From Limnobacter thiooxidans (lineage in GTDB: Bacteria > Pseudomonadota > Gammaproteobacteria > Burkholderiales > Burkholderiaceae_B): 64,000 bases of DNA. The first letter of the stretch is position 1, and each line of letters begins with the position of its first letter. Of this stretch, positions 8,623-17,400 are shown piece after piece. A model generated the notes under the pieces. The model had not been told where the DNA came from and searched no databases. It worked only from the letters and a program-made list of their open reading frames with translations. The position numbers and the translations under genes are program-made. Location: contig NZ_AP028947.1 in NCBI RefSeq assembly GCF_036323495.1, positions 1,054,001 through 1,118,000 of the forward strand. The letters run 5' to 3'.

Positions 8623-8949
8623 TTAAGAAGGGGCTTCCCCGAAAAAGTTATCCTGAAAGCGCGCAATCTGGTGCATGCGCTCGTGCAAGATGGTAACTAT
8701 GCCGATGTCGTTGTTTGACAAGCGCTGCCAGCACACGAAGTGTCGCTCATAAGGAAAAAAGAAGCCTTTGACCCCGTACTCAGCCGGTACTTGGATTGAC
8801 ACCACAGCATGCGACTCGATTCTTTCAAATGCATCGAACAGACCGGTGACCTAGGGATTGGCTTGCGCTTCGCCCCAGCGCTCCAAGGTGTGGAGATAAA
8901 TTTCATCCAGACGCCAGGAGGCGGCCTCTTGGATACGCAGGGCAGGCAT
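8623..8949 (-). pseudogene. ParE/RelE-type toxin with premature stop codon
   Basis: Reading from ATG at 8949, the frame gives 'MPALRIQEAASWRLDEIYLH' and then 'RWGEAQANP', an amber stop (TAG at 8853-8851, codon 33), and resumes in the same frame with 'VTGLFDAFERIESHAV' through to a stop at 8623. Both halves match the ParE toxin pattern, and the break falls where a Tyr is common in the family, so one base change (TAT or TAC to TAG) would explain it. The full frame would be 108 residues. It lies 3 bases after the antitoxin stop. The toxin should be inactive unless the stop is suppressed. Confidence 0.8.
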
Positions 8950-8952
8950 CGT

Positions 8953-9234
8953 TCAGCCGCCCTTTGCTTTCTTGGCACGGGCTTCGGTATTGCGCGCAAT
9001 CACTTCAGCAGCCGTCAGGGGTTGGTATGTGTCCTCGGGTGACGAGAAAGCGTGAGTCAGCTCAGCCTTCAAGCGATCAAAAACCTGCTGTTCCTTTCGT
9101 TCCATGTCAGGCCTAATCAGGTCGCGCATGTATTCGCTAGCATTCTCATATGCGCCGTCCTGATGAACCTTGGTAGCCAAAAATTCGCTCAAGGTTGCGT
9201 TCAAGCGTACGGTCATGGTGCTGGTTTGTGACAT
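8953..9234 (-). CDS. ParD/CopG-type antitoxin
   Basis: This 93-residue protein begins 'MSQTSTMTVRLNATLSEFLA', the short beta strand and helix of a ribbon-helix-helix DNA-binding domain, and continues with 'GAYENASEYMRDLIR', a hallmark of ParD-type antitoxins. The C-terminal half is charged and probably wraps the toxin. An upstream in-frame extension to 9402 is not antitoxin-like, so I start at 9234. It is the first gene of a toxin-antitoxin pair whose toxin carries a nonsense mutation. It could still repress its own promoter or neutralise related toxins. Confidence 0.8.
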   Translation of the reverse strand: MSQTSTMTVRLNATLSEFLATKVHQDGAYENASEYMRDLIRPDMERKEQQVFDRLKAELTHAFSSPEDTYQPLTAAEVIARNTEARAKKAKGG

Positions 9235-9445
9235 GGAAGAATCCCCAGACAGTTTGGATGCATTCGAGCTACTTAATATTGAAGACAGGCGCAAGTTTTT
9301 CGTTGCACTGCGGTGGCACGCTGATCCTCCCATTTTTTTACCGGGTTTGGAAGTGGGCAGAATCAGGTCCCATCGAACCTTATGGGCTGCATGGTCACTC
9401 AAGCCGTATCACACTCTAAAATTTTAAATTCCGCTGTTACTCGCC

Positions 9446-9793
9446 ATGACCATTCTGATTGCGATTGTTTACCTTTGTATGTTTTGTGCAGTTGCAAAGA
9501 TGGTTGCCAAACAAGGCAGAAGCATTTTCTTTTGGGTTTTCTGCAGCGTGTTAGTGACGCCGTTTACCACGGCGGCGTTACTTTATTTCTTGAGAAATCG
9601 AGAAAAGGTATTGGTTACCCGTCATGACATTGACGTATCAATTTCCACAGTTGACCAAAGACCCCCGATCGAAGCCTTGAAAGTCAACTGCGTGGCGTGC
9701 AGAATCCCAACCAGAATTTACAAATTGAATTGTGAGCACTGTGGCACTGAACAGGGACCTCCAAAAAATCCCCATTTGAGTTTACTTGGTTAA
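9446..9793 (+). CDS. Small membrane protein with C-terminal zinc-ribbon-like motif
   Basis: A 115-residue protein with two hydrophobic helices (about residues 2-20 and 28-48) and a soluble tail containing 'CVAC' and, 14 residues later, 'CEHC'. Two CxxC knuckles at this spacing suggest a small zinc ribbon. It stands alone, between the toxin-antitoxin remnant and the convergent DUF1266 gene, whose stop overlaps it by 4 bases. The function is unknown. Confidence 0.6.
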   Translation: MTILIAIVYLCMFCAVAKMVAKQGRSIFFWVFCSVLVTPFTTAALLYFLRNREKVLVTRHDIDVSISTVDQRPPIEALKVNCVACRIPTRIYKLNCEHCGTEQGPPKNPHLSLLG

Positions 9794-10455
9794 AGTGATT
9801 TGGGTAAACTCACTTTCCACGGGAGAGTTTTCCATGGGCTCGCTGGGTCGGTGGCAAGGCCTTTTGCGTCTTTCATCAAAAAAATCAGACTCTCGGTCGA
9901 GGTGCTAGGTCGCCAGAACTCTCGACCAACCATGTAACTTAATCCGTAGTGGTACCAGCTGTTGAATTTTGGTTGGACATGCAAAGCAAATTTATGCAAA
10001 CACGCATAGGCCTCTTGCTCGCTCATAATGCCCACCAAGTAACTCACCTTGCATATCCAAAACGCTCGCGCTGCGTCAAAACCAAGGACACCCCCTTCAC
10101 CCAAGGCATGCTGATATTGCATTACCACACCGAGTCTGAGACGCTGTTTGTCACCTTCAGCGATTTCACTCGCCAAGGCGGCTACCCGATCCCGCTTCAT
10201 GCAACAGATTTGATTGCGTATCCCAAGATAACTGTCCTGCTGCCCACTGGTATACAACCAGTCGAGTTGTGAATGCAGCTGATCCCGATTTTCGATTTCC
10301 CAACTGTCAGCCAAAGCCCGGCGGTAGAAGTCTTTGTTTTTCGGGGCAATATCACGCGGCCCAAAAGTTTCATGTGACCACCCTTCTCGTTTTTGAAACA
10401 TTGCGCCAAGTCCCAAAAACCACTGCTTGGTCTGCTCATTGTTTTGATCACTCAT
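9790..10455 (-). CDS. DUF1266 domain protein of the HscC cluster
   Basis: The start at 10455 (MSDQNNEQ) overlaps the upstream stop by 4 bases (ATGA), giving 221 residues. The C-terminal half has the DUF1266 pattern: 'GFDAARAFWICKVSYLVG', 'SEQEAYACLHKFAL' and 'FNSWYHYGLSYMVGREFW'. In Escherichia coli, DUF1266 proteins (YbeR, YbeU) are encoded beside the chaperone HscC and its J partners DjlB/DjlC, the same neighbourhood as here. The biochemical role is unknown; adjacency suggests a client or cofactor of the Hsp70 system. Confidence 0.75.
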   Translation of the reverse strand: MSDQNNEQTKQWFLGLGAMFQKREGWSHETFGPRDIAPKNKDFYRRALADSWEIENRDQLHSQLDWLYTSGQQDSYLGIRNQICCMKRDRVAALASEIAEGDKQRLRLGVVMQYQHALGEGGVLGFDAARAFWICKVSYLVGIMSEQEAYACLHKFALHVQPKFNSWYHYGLSYMVGREFWRPSTSTESLIFLMKDAKGLATDPASPWKTLPWKVSLPKSL

Positions 10456-12161
10456 TTCAACAGCGCGTCCTTTGCTTTGCAATCCAGGCCTGCTGCGTAC
10501 ACGCCCCAATAATCCAGAACATTCTGCGGTGCAATTTCACGTACCTGCAATTGCTGGAATGTGGTGTGCAACAGTTCCATTTTTCCCAGTGCAAGCGCTT
10601 GATCCATCACAGCGCAATAGCATGCGAATTCCCCGGGTTGTAATTCAAGTAACTTTTGGTAATGCGAAAGTGCTTCCAGCCTATTGCCCAAACCCTCTTC
10701 GCAGCGCCCCATGCATCGATACAAAGTCCAATCCGCTGGAGAATGGTTCAGTAAGGTAGTACACACCTCCTTGGCCTCGCCATACCGCCTCAACTCGAGC
10801 AACACATTGCTTTTGCTCCACAGCGTGGGTAAGGTCTCATCGGCTTGACTCAACAGGTCAAGTGCCTTGCCCGGATTTAATAGAGCGCGGTAAGCTTCGG
10901 CCAGGCAAAACAGCAACACGTGATTGTTCGTCCCGGTTTTTATGACAGGTTTCAACAGGTCCTTGAGTTGTGCGTAGGCGTTCAAACGCAACAAGGCAAG
11001 TGACAGTTTTTCCAGACTATGAATGCATTTGGTATCTGTCCTATAGCAGAACTCTTTCGCCGCAGCTGTAAGCAACTCAAGCGCAATATCCGGATACCCG
11101 CGAAAAGCCTCCACCTCAGCCCGCTCTATGCACATTAAAACTGGATCATTCGCCGCCTCTACTTCCTTGAGTTGAAGTAAATACTTGTGGAAATTCGCCT
11201 CATAGTCCCAGGGGCAAAGCACAATCGCCTTGTCATACAAATTCTGGGCCAATGTCATGTTGCCGGTAGCCTCCGCACTGCTTGCTGCCATTTTCAGTGC
11301 GTCCAGGCTGGGGTTCTGCTGTTCCAGTGTGTGCTGGAAAAACTCAATTGCATCCGTGTGCCTTTTCTGGAAAACCATTGCTTGAAACCAGGTTTGCTGT
11401 GCATCGACCGAATCTGGAAAACAGTCCAGGTATAGCTTGGCCGTTTGCACTTGCGCATCGGCCTCGCCTTGCCTGCCATGCACGATGAAAAGCATCAGAA
11501 ATGCCTCTTCATCCTGAACCTTCGACAAGCTGTTTTTTAGATGTGTGGTCAATTCTGTTGAACAGACCTCACCGTTTCGCAGGCATCGGTAGACCTGATC
11601 GCGGTGATAAAAATATGTTTGGGTCTGTTCGTGGCTGTAATATCGTGGAAACTTGACAGAATCAATTTTGGGCAGCCATTTGCCATATTCGACCCGATAC
11701 AACAAATACCCTACAGCGTCTTCGCTGAAGTAGGTGTTCAAACGTTCGGCATTGTTTATCCAGCCAAAGTACCCGTCCAGAAGTTTCCAGATTGATGCAG
11801 GCAAATAGGGGTTCCTCAGCAGGAACTCGAACAATCCCAAAGCCAATTGGGTAAAGATTTTTGCATCGGCCAATTCACGCTGCGCTGCGATTAATTTTTG
11901 CCAACTTTCGGGCTGAATTCTGGATTCAAAGTTCTGATAGTTTTCTATCCATTCTTTCAATGGGTTTTCAGGGTTCTCATGTTTGGTGACCTGGTGGTGG
12001 TTTTCCAGGTGGTGCTTTGCTCCTTCGAAAGCATCGCGAATCAACTTGAAACCCTCGGGATTTTCCTCCGGCTTGTTCGACTTCAATAAATCGAGATACG
12101 CCAACCGCACTTTGTTCAGATCTGCATTTGAATCAACGTTCAACACTTCCCACCAATTCAT
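10452..12161 (-). CDS. J-like domain plus TPR-repeat protein (DjlB/DjlC-like)
   Basis: The first ~60 residues resemble a J domain ('WWEVLNVDSNADLNKVRLAY', then 'GFKLIRDAFEGAK'), but the loop that should carry His-Pro-Asp reads 'KSNKPEENPEGF', so the HPD motif that stimulates Hsp70 ATPase is absent. The rest, to residue 569, is helical with TPR-like repeats. It is translationally coupled (ATGA at 12161-12158) to the Hsp70 gene and overlaps the DUF1266 gene. It is probably a dedicated partner of this Hsp70, but one that must work without a canonical HPD. Confidence 0.78.
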   Translation of the reverse strand: MNWWEVLNVDSNADLNKVRLAYLDLLKSNKPEENPEGFKLIRDAFEGAKHHLENHHQVTKHENPENPLKEWIENYQNFESRIQPESWQKLIAAQRELADAKIFTQLALGLFEFLLRNPYLPASIWKLLDGYFGWINNAERLNTYFSEDAVGYLLYRVEYGKWLPKIDSVKFPRYYSHEQTQTYFYHRDQVYRCLRNGEVCSTELTTHLKNSLSKVQDEEAFLMLFIVHGRQGEADAQVQTAKLYLDCFPDSVDAQQTWFQAMVFQKRHTDAIEFFQHTLEQQNPSLDALKMAASSAEATGNMTLAQNLYDKAIVLCPWDYEANFHKYLLQLKEVEAANDPVLMCIERAEVEAFRGYPDIALELLTAAAKEFCYRTDTKCIHSLEKLSLALLRLNAYAQLKDLLKPVIKTGTNNHVLLFCLAEAYRALLNPGKALDLLSQADETLPTLWSKSNVLLELRRYGEAKEVCTTLLNHSPADWTLYRCMGRCEEGLGNRLEALSHYQKLLELQPGEFACYCAVMDQALALGKMELLHTTFQQLQVREIAPQNVLDYWGVYAAGLDCKAKDALLK

Positions 12162-13870
12162 TGGATTTCCTCGTTATCAAGTTGTTCGAGTAGGGGTAAC
12201 AAAGTGGTTACAGCAGCACGAATTTTTCTCTCATCCTGAGAATCAAGGGCAAATTCATATTGACGTATCAAGTGCTCAAGTTGGTCTCGAAGTTGGCCCA
12301 GTGTCATTTGAAAAACACGCTCAGCCCTTGTCAAAAGAACTTGGTTAACCTGCTTTTCCCGAGGATGTGTTTTGAGTGCGCTTAGTCGTTGTAGCGATTG
12401 GGTGACTTCTTCCTCTGATAAAACTCCCTGCTGAGGGAGCATCAGTTTCGAGTATGAAAGACCTGTTTGTGCAACTTTTGCGATGACCTCCAATAGGCCG
12501 TTGATGTCATATGAAAAGCGAACATCAACGGCTTGTTCGCCAGCAGGTCGGGCATCAACAGAAATCTGGAGTTCACCCAACAACAGGTTCTTTTCGACGC
12601 GACGGTGCTCGCCTTGATACACTTTGAGACGTACTTCGGTCTGATTGTCACTCACCGTGAAAAAACGACGCTCACGGCTGCATGGCACCACCACATTCCT
12701 GTCGATGATTGACGAGAAATGCCCAGTCTGGATTTGCCCGCTCCATCCGCGGTTGGCCACTTCAACACCAAGACTATGAGGGCAAACATCAGTGAGAATG
12801 AGATCGCTGATTGATTGGTCTTGTGATTTAAGTGCCGCCTGCAGTGCAGCACCCAAGGCAATTGCCTCATCTGGATTCGTGTGCCGAAGCACCTCACAAC
12901 CACAATACTTCCGAACAAGGTCAGCCACTGCCAAAGCGCGTGTACCGCCACCAACCAAGATAACTTCGTCCAACTGGGTTGTCATGACCCCGGCATCGCG
13001 CAAAGCTTGCTTGAGTACGGCATGCATTTTTTGTAGATGTGGCTCAATAATCGATGCCAGTTTTTCGGCAGTCAGGACAAGTAGCCTTGACACACCGGCA
13101 AGCTGCACATGCGTGCTGATCGCATCCTTGAGAGACAGTCCCCGCTTGATGTATTCCACGTGATGTCGAAGTTGTGCTAATTCATGGCAATCCACTTCCG
13201 ATCGCAACAAATCATGCTCTTTCAAAAAGTAGGTAACGATTGCGTCGGTTAAATCTTCGCCACCCAGTTGATGGTTTCCAGCCGTGGCGATGATTTCAAT
13301 CACGCTTTGGTATTGATTGAGAATTGTCACATCCAGCGTACCGCCACCCAGATCAAACACCAACACGGTTTTGTTTCTGCTCAAATCAGCCATTGAGCAG
13401 AAAATTGCAGCCGCGGTAGGTTCGTTAATCAGGCGTTCAATTTTCAAGCCTGCCAACTCACCAGCCTGCTTCGTAGCACGACGTTGGCTTTCATTAAAGT
13501 ACGCCGGCACGCTGACAACCGCCTCAACAATTTCACTGTTCAGCTGCGCCTGCGCCTCATCTTTCAAATGACGTAACAGCAATGCAGAGAGTTCTGTCGC
13601 CGAGTAGTTTTTGCCACCCAAATCAAACTGTTGGTCTGTCCCCATACTTCGCTTGAACATGGCCGCTGTTTGCTTTGGATGGGTAACCAATCGATTTCGT
13701 GCAGATCGACCAACAATGAGCTTTCCCTCATTGCACAGACCAACCACAGACGGAGTGAGTTTTTCGCCCAAGGAATTGGGCAGGATACGTGGCTGCCCCT
13801 GATCCATGACGGCGACCAAGCTGTTCGTGGTGCCAAGATCAATACCGACAATGATTGAGTTGTTTGACAA
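12158..13870 (-). CDS. hscC: HscC-type Hsp70 chaperone
   Basis: A 570-residue Hsp70 with the ATPase signatures 'GIDLGTTNSLVAVMD' at the N-terminus, 'VFDLGGGTLDVTIL' and 'VGGGTRALAV', and a substrate domain shorter than in DnaK, as in HscC. The only sensible start is TTG at 13870, preceded by AGG at about 6 bases. It is first in a three-gene operon with the J-like/TPR protein and the DUF1266 protein, the combination found around hscC in enterobacteria. It is an ATP-driven chaperone in the cytoplasm; clients are unknown. Confidence 0.88.
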   Translation of the reverse strand: MSNNSIIVGIDLGTTNSLVAVMDQGQPRILPNSLGEKLTPSVVGLCNEGKLIVGRSARNRLVTHPKQTAAMFKRSMGTDQQFDLGGKNYSATELSALLLRHLKDEAQAQLNSEIVEAVVSVPAYFNESQRRATKQAGELAGLKIERLINEPTAAAIFCSMADLSRNKTVLVFDLGGGTLDVTILNQYQSVIEIIATAGNHQLGGEDLTDAIVTYFLKEHDLLRSEVDCHELAQLRHHVEYIKRGLSLKDAISTHVQLAGVSRLLVLTAEKLASIIEPHLQKMHAVLKQALRDAGVMTTQLDEVILVGGGTRALAVADLVRKYCGCEVLRHTNPDEAIALGAALQAALKSQDQSISDLILTDVCPHSLGVEVANRGWSGQIQTGHFSSIIDRNVVVPCSRERRFFTVSDNQTEVRLKVYQGEHRRVEKNLLLGELQISVDARPAGEQAVDVRFSYDINGLLEVIAKVAQTGLSYSKLMLPQQGVLSEEEVTQSLQRLSALKTHPREKQVNQVLLTRAERVFQMTLGQLRDQLEHLIRQYEFALDSQDERKIRAAVTTLLPLLEQLDNEEIQ

Positions 13871-14153
13871 GCTTTACCTGAAAACTTTGCATTCGAATTA
13901 GAGGTAAGTGGCTGGAGAGAATGGAAAGTTCGTTTGACTTAAGCGGGAGTTGTTGTATGTACGTAATCAGATAACTGGGTAGTCAGTTGGCAAAGCCAAC
14001 TGACTGTTACAAACGGTCAGATAAAAGATGAGGTATCGAGGTGTCATTGAAAGGTGGACTAATCCAATAGCGATAGCATTTGTAATTTTTATCAACTCGT
14101 TTCCCAATTCCTCAAGGGAAGGCCAATAAATCAGCCTGTCTTTAAGGCTGAAT
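13871..14153. other. AT-rich gap between HscC and Rhs immunity genes, with strong hairpin
   Basis: This stretch has lower GC than its surroundings. It contains a perfect 11-base inverted repeat, AGTCAGTTGGC (13981-13991), three A, GCCAACTGACT (13995-14005). No T run follows on either strand, so it is not a standard terminator, though it may protect the 3' end of the immunity transcript. A weak overlapping reading frame (13967-14191, minus) has no ribosome site and is not called a gene. Confidence 0.45.
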
Positions 14154-14429
14154 TCATTTAAACCAATAAGAGAAGGCCCGTTCAAGCGCATCAAGACCAG
14201 ACTGTCCAATTTCAGGAAATTTTTCGGAAATCTTGGCCTTGGCTACTTCAATTGCCTCAGCTATCTCCAAATTCGGATTGTTATGCAGTTCATGTTCAAA
14301 AGCGGTCATGATTACCTGAATGCGCTCATTCATTGAACTACCGTACCTCGACACAATTAACTTTGGATTTTCTTTCGGAAATTTATTCGAATCTATACCT
14401 AAAAAATCACTTATCGCATCATCAAGCAT
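14154..14429 (-). CDS. Candidate immunity protein for the Rhs toxin
   Basis: A 91-residue acidic, helical protein encoded 6 bases after the Rhs stop codon, the usual place for an immunity gene. It has no signal peptide or membrane helix, so it would act in the cytoplasm. It shares the low GC of the toxin tip and differs from the GC-richer Rhs body, as expected of a toxin/immunity cassette exchanged as a unit. I do not recognise the family; the role is inferred from position alone. Confidence 0.6.
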   Translation of the reverse strand: MLDDAISDFLGIDSNKFPKENPKLIVSRYGSSMNERIQVIMTAFEHELHNNPNLEIAEAIEVAKAKISEKFPEIGQSGLDALERAFSYWFK

Positions 14430-14435
14430 TTTTCG

Positions 14436-17400
14436 TTACCGTTTAAAAAGTATCTCTTCCGCGCCATTAGCAGGACTGACTCTAATTATTTCCGTCACCT
14501 TTGGGTTGTTTTTTAGGGCTGGAAACTCATAGGTTTCCCAAATATTTCCTGGCCTCAAGTTATCACCCAAAATAGCATGTACCTTTCCGCTTGCGCCTTC
14601 GGCGTAATATTTTGAAGCATCCTGCCAAGCTTTGACTTTTGCAGGGTCCGAGGCATCCCAAGCGGGCATTCGAATATTTCTACCTTCAATTGTTGTTTCA
14701 AGTGTTACCCCTCCTCTCTCTCGAGCAATTTCTTGTGCTTTGATAGCACCATCACGACCTAATCCTGACCAAAAAAATGCTTTGTCTTTCTCGGTGATAA
14801 AGTCGGTTCGGGAAATCAAAGGGGCATTATCGCCTTCCTTACAACTCAACCCCCACGGATCCACCCACGTCACTGGGTTCGGCGCGTACTGGTAGGCATT
14901 CATTCCCCCCAGCAAACCAATCGGGTCCTGCGTAGTGAATTGCCCGCAGTTCGGGTCGTAGTACCGGTGCCTGTTGTAGTGTAATCCGGTTTCGCAATCG
15001 TAATACTGACCCTGAAAACGCAGCGGGTTTTCCACTTCGTTCACATGCGCAAGGGCAAGCGCGCCATAAGTTTTGAAGGTGCTGGCCCACACCACCTCGG
15101 CCTGAGCGTTGGTGATTTCGCGCGGCGTGCCAATGTGGTCGGTGTGGTAGTGGTACACCTGCGCACCTTGTACCAGTGCCAACGGCTTGAAACTGAAAGG
15201 CTCATACAGGTAGGTGCGGCTGGGTGTAGTGCTATGGCCGGTAGCGGCCGAGGCGGCAGAAGATCCGCGATTGACCTCGCCCAACAACACGTCGCCGTTC
15301 CAGTAAAAAGTGGTGCTGCCGTGCTCGCTGTTTTTTGAAATCCGCCTGCCCAGTGCGTCGTAGGCATAGCGGGTGATCACTCCGCCCACATTCACTTCCA
15401 CAAGCTGGTTTTGAGCGTTGTAGCGGTAGCGTGTTACTTGCCCTTGGCGGGGGCCGCGCTCGATAACTTCTTCAATGCGGTTGCCGCGTGCATCGTAGTT
15501 GAATCGGCGGTTGCCCTGGCGTTTCAGCCTGTTGCCCGGTGCCTGCTGTGGCCGGTGGGCATTGGGGCTTGTGGGTTCGGGCAGGGCTTTGCTGGCCAGT
15601 GCGTCGGTGGCTTCTTGCCCGTCCAGTGTTTCCAGCAAATTGCTGGCGGGGTCGAACAGAAACGCTTCCGGCGTGGAGCCTTCCACGGTGCGCAGCCTGT
15701 CCAGCACGTCGTAATGGTACAGGTGGGTGCCGTGGCCCTGGTCATCAATCCGTACCAGTTGGTTGCGCGGGTTGTAGCAATAACGCCTGCGCGAAATTGT
15801 GTTTTTCTCGACTGAACTGGAAGGCGAAAATTCACGCCGATTCACTTGCCCAACAAGCCTGCCTTGTGGGTCGTACAGGCTTTGGGTGTGCACCTGGTTA
15901 CTGAGTTTGCGCATCAGTTCACGGCCCAGCGTGTCGCGCTCGAACTGTGCCAGCAGCGTGCCATTCAAATTGATTTCACTGACTAGGCCCAGCGCGTTGT
16001 ACTGGTAGGCCAGCGTCCCTTCCGGTGCACCTGCGCCCATGGCTTGCCAGTGGGTAAGCTTGAGCCAACCGCCCAGGTTGTACTGGTGTTCAATTCGGTG
16101 TTGGTCTTGAATTTCAGCCAGCACGCGGCCTTCCAGATCCACTTCCCACGCCAGTTGGCGGTGGGCATTGAACGCCTGAATTAACTGGCCTTGGGAGTTG
16201 TATTCAAAATGTGCTTCATCTCCATCGCTGTGCGTGGCGGTTAGCAGCTTGCCGTGTGCGTCGCGTTTGTAACGGGTGTAAGCCACGGGTTGCGCTGGAA
16301 TCTGGTCCAAGTCGAGCAGGGTAGATTGTTGCCCCCCGCCAAGCTGGCCATGCAGCACGCCCCATTCCTGTTTTTCCAGCAGATGGCATGCGGCGTTGTA
16401 GTGGTAGGTTTGAACCCGGCCGTCGAAGCCGCTTTCCTTGATCAGTCTTTCTGCGAGGTCATAATCAAAATGGCAGCTTTGGCCGTTTTCATTTTGGAGT
16501 TCAATCAGGTTGCGTTCGCTGTCGTAGCGGTAACGCAGGCGATTGCCCATGGGGTCAATGCGGGCGGTGGGCTGGCTTAGGCGGTCAGCGTACTCATACA
16601 CCGTGCTGCGGCCTGTGGGGTCGGTGATGCTTTCAAGCTGCCCCAGTGGGCCGTAGCTATACTGCGTGGTCAAGCCTTCCTGGTTGCTGGCGCGGGTGCA
16701 GCGCCCCATCAGGTCATAGGCATACCAGGCTGTTCTTCCCAGCGGGTTGGTGACACTGGCCAGCCGCCCCCAGTTGTCAAACTGCACCGTGTTGCTTTGG
16801 CCCAATGCATTGGTTTGCGCCTGTACTTGCCCTTGGGCGTTGTACAGAATACGGCTGCTTTGTCCCAAGGGGCTGATGGTTTCGCACAGCAGGCCCAGGC
16901 TGTTGTAACGGTACCGTGTGGTGGCGCCGGTTGCGTCTGTGTGGGTGGCCAGCAGGCCTTCGGGGGTGTAGGTGTTGGTGCGAACGGCTTGTTTGCCGTC
17001 CGGGTTGGCGGGTGCGATGTGCTTCAACACCTGCCCTTGTGCATTCAATTCAAATTGGTGCAGTTGCCCCAGCTTGTTGGTGTAGGCCACCAAGTGACCT
17101 TTGCTGTTGTACTGAAACTGTTCACCAAAACCTTGCGGGTCAATGCGCTCAAGCACTTGCCCGTTGCTGTTGTAACGGGTGCGGGTGGTGCCACCCTCGG
17201 GGCCACGAACCCAGGTGGGCTGGCCCTGCTCATTGAACTGGTAGTCGGTGCGGGCACCTCGGCTGTCGATGGATGCGCTGTGGTTGGCGCAGCCATTCAC
17301 ATTCCATTCAAACCGGTAGTGGTAGGTGGGTTGACCATCGACAGGGTCGCCCCACTGGCGTACACAACGTGCGTTGGGCCATGCGGTGCCGTCTGCCGCA

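Noticed and set aside
8697..8999. A 100-codon minus-strand frame over the toxin region
   Set aside because: It is out of frame with the ParE-like sequence, which is the recognisable one, and has no domain signature.
13967..14191. A frame of about 75 codons after the Rhs immunity gene, with a protein-like stretch 'YWPSLEELGNELIKITNAIA'
   Set aside because: Its start lies inside the immunity gene without a ribosome site and its last 12 codons are the two arms of a perfect hairpin. It might be a relic of an older toxin or immunity gene, but that cannot be supported here.
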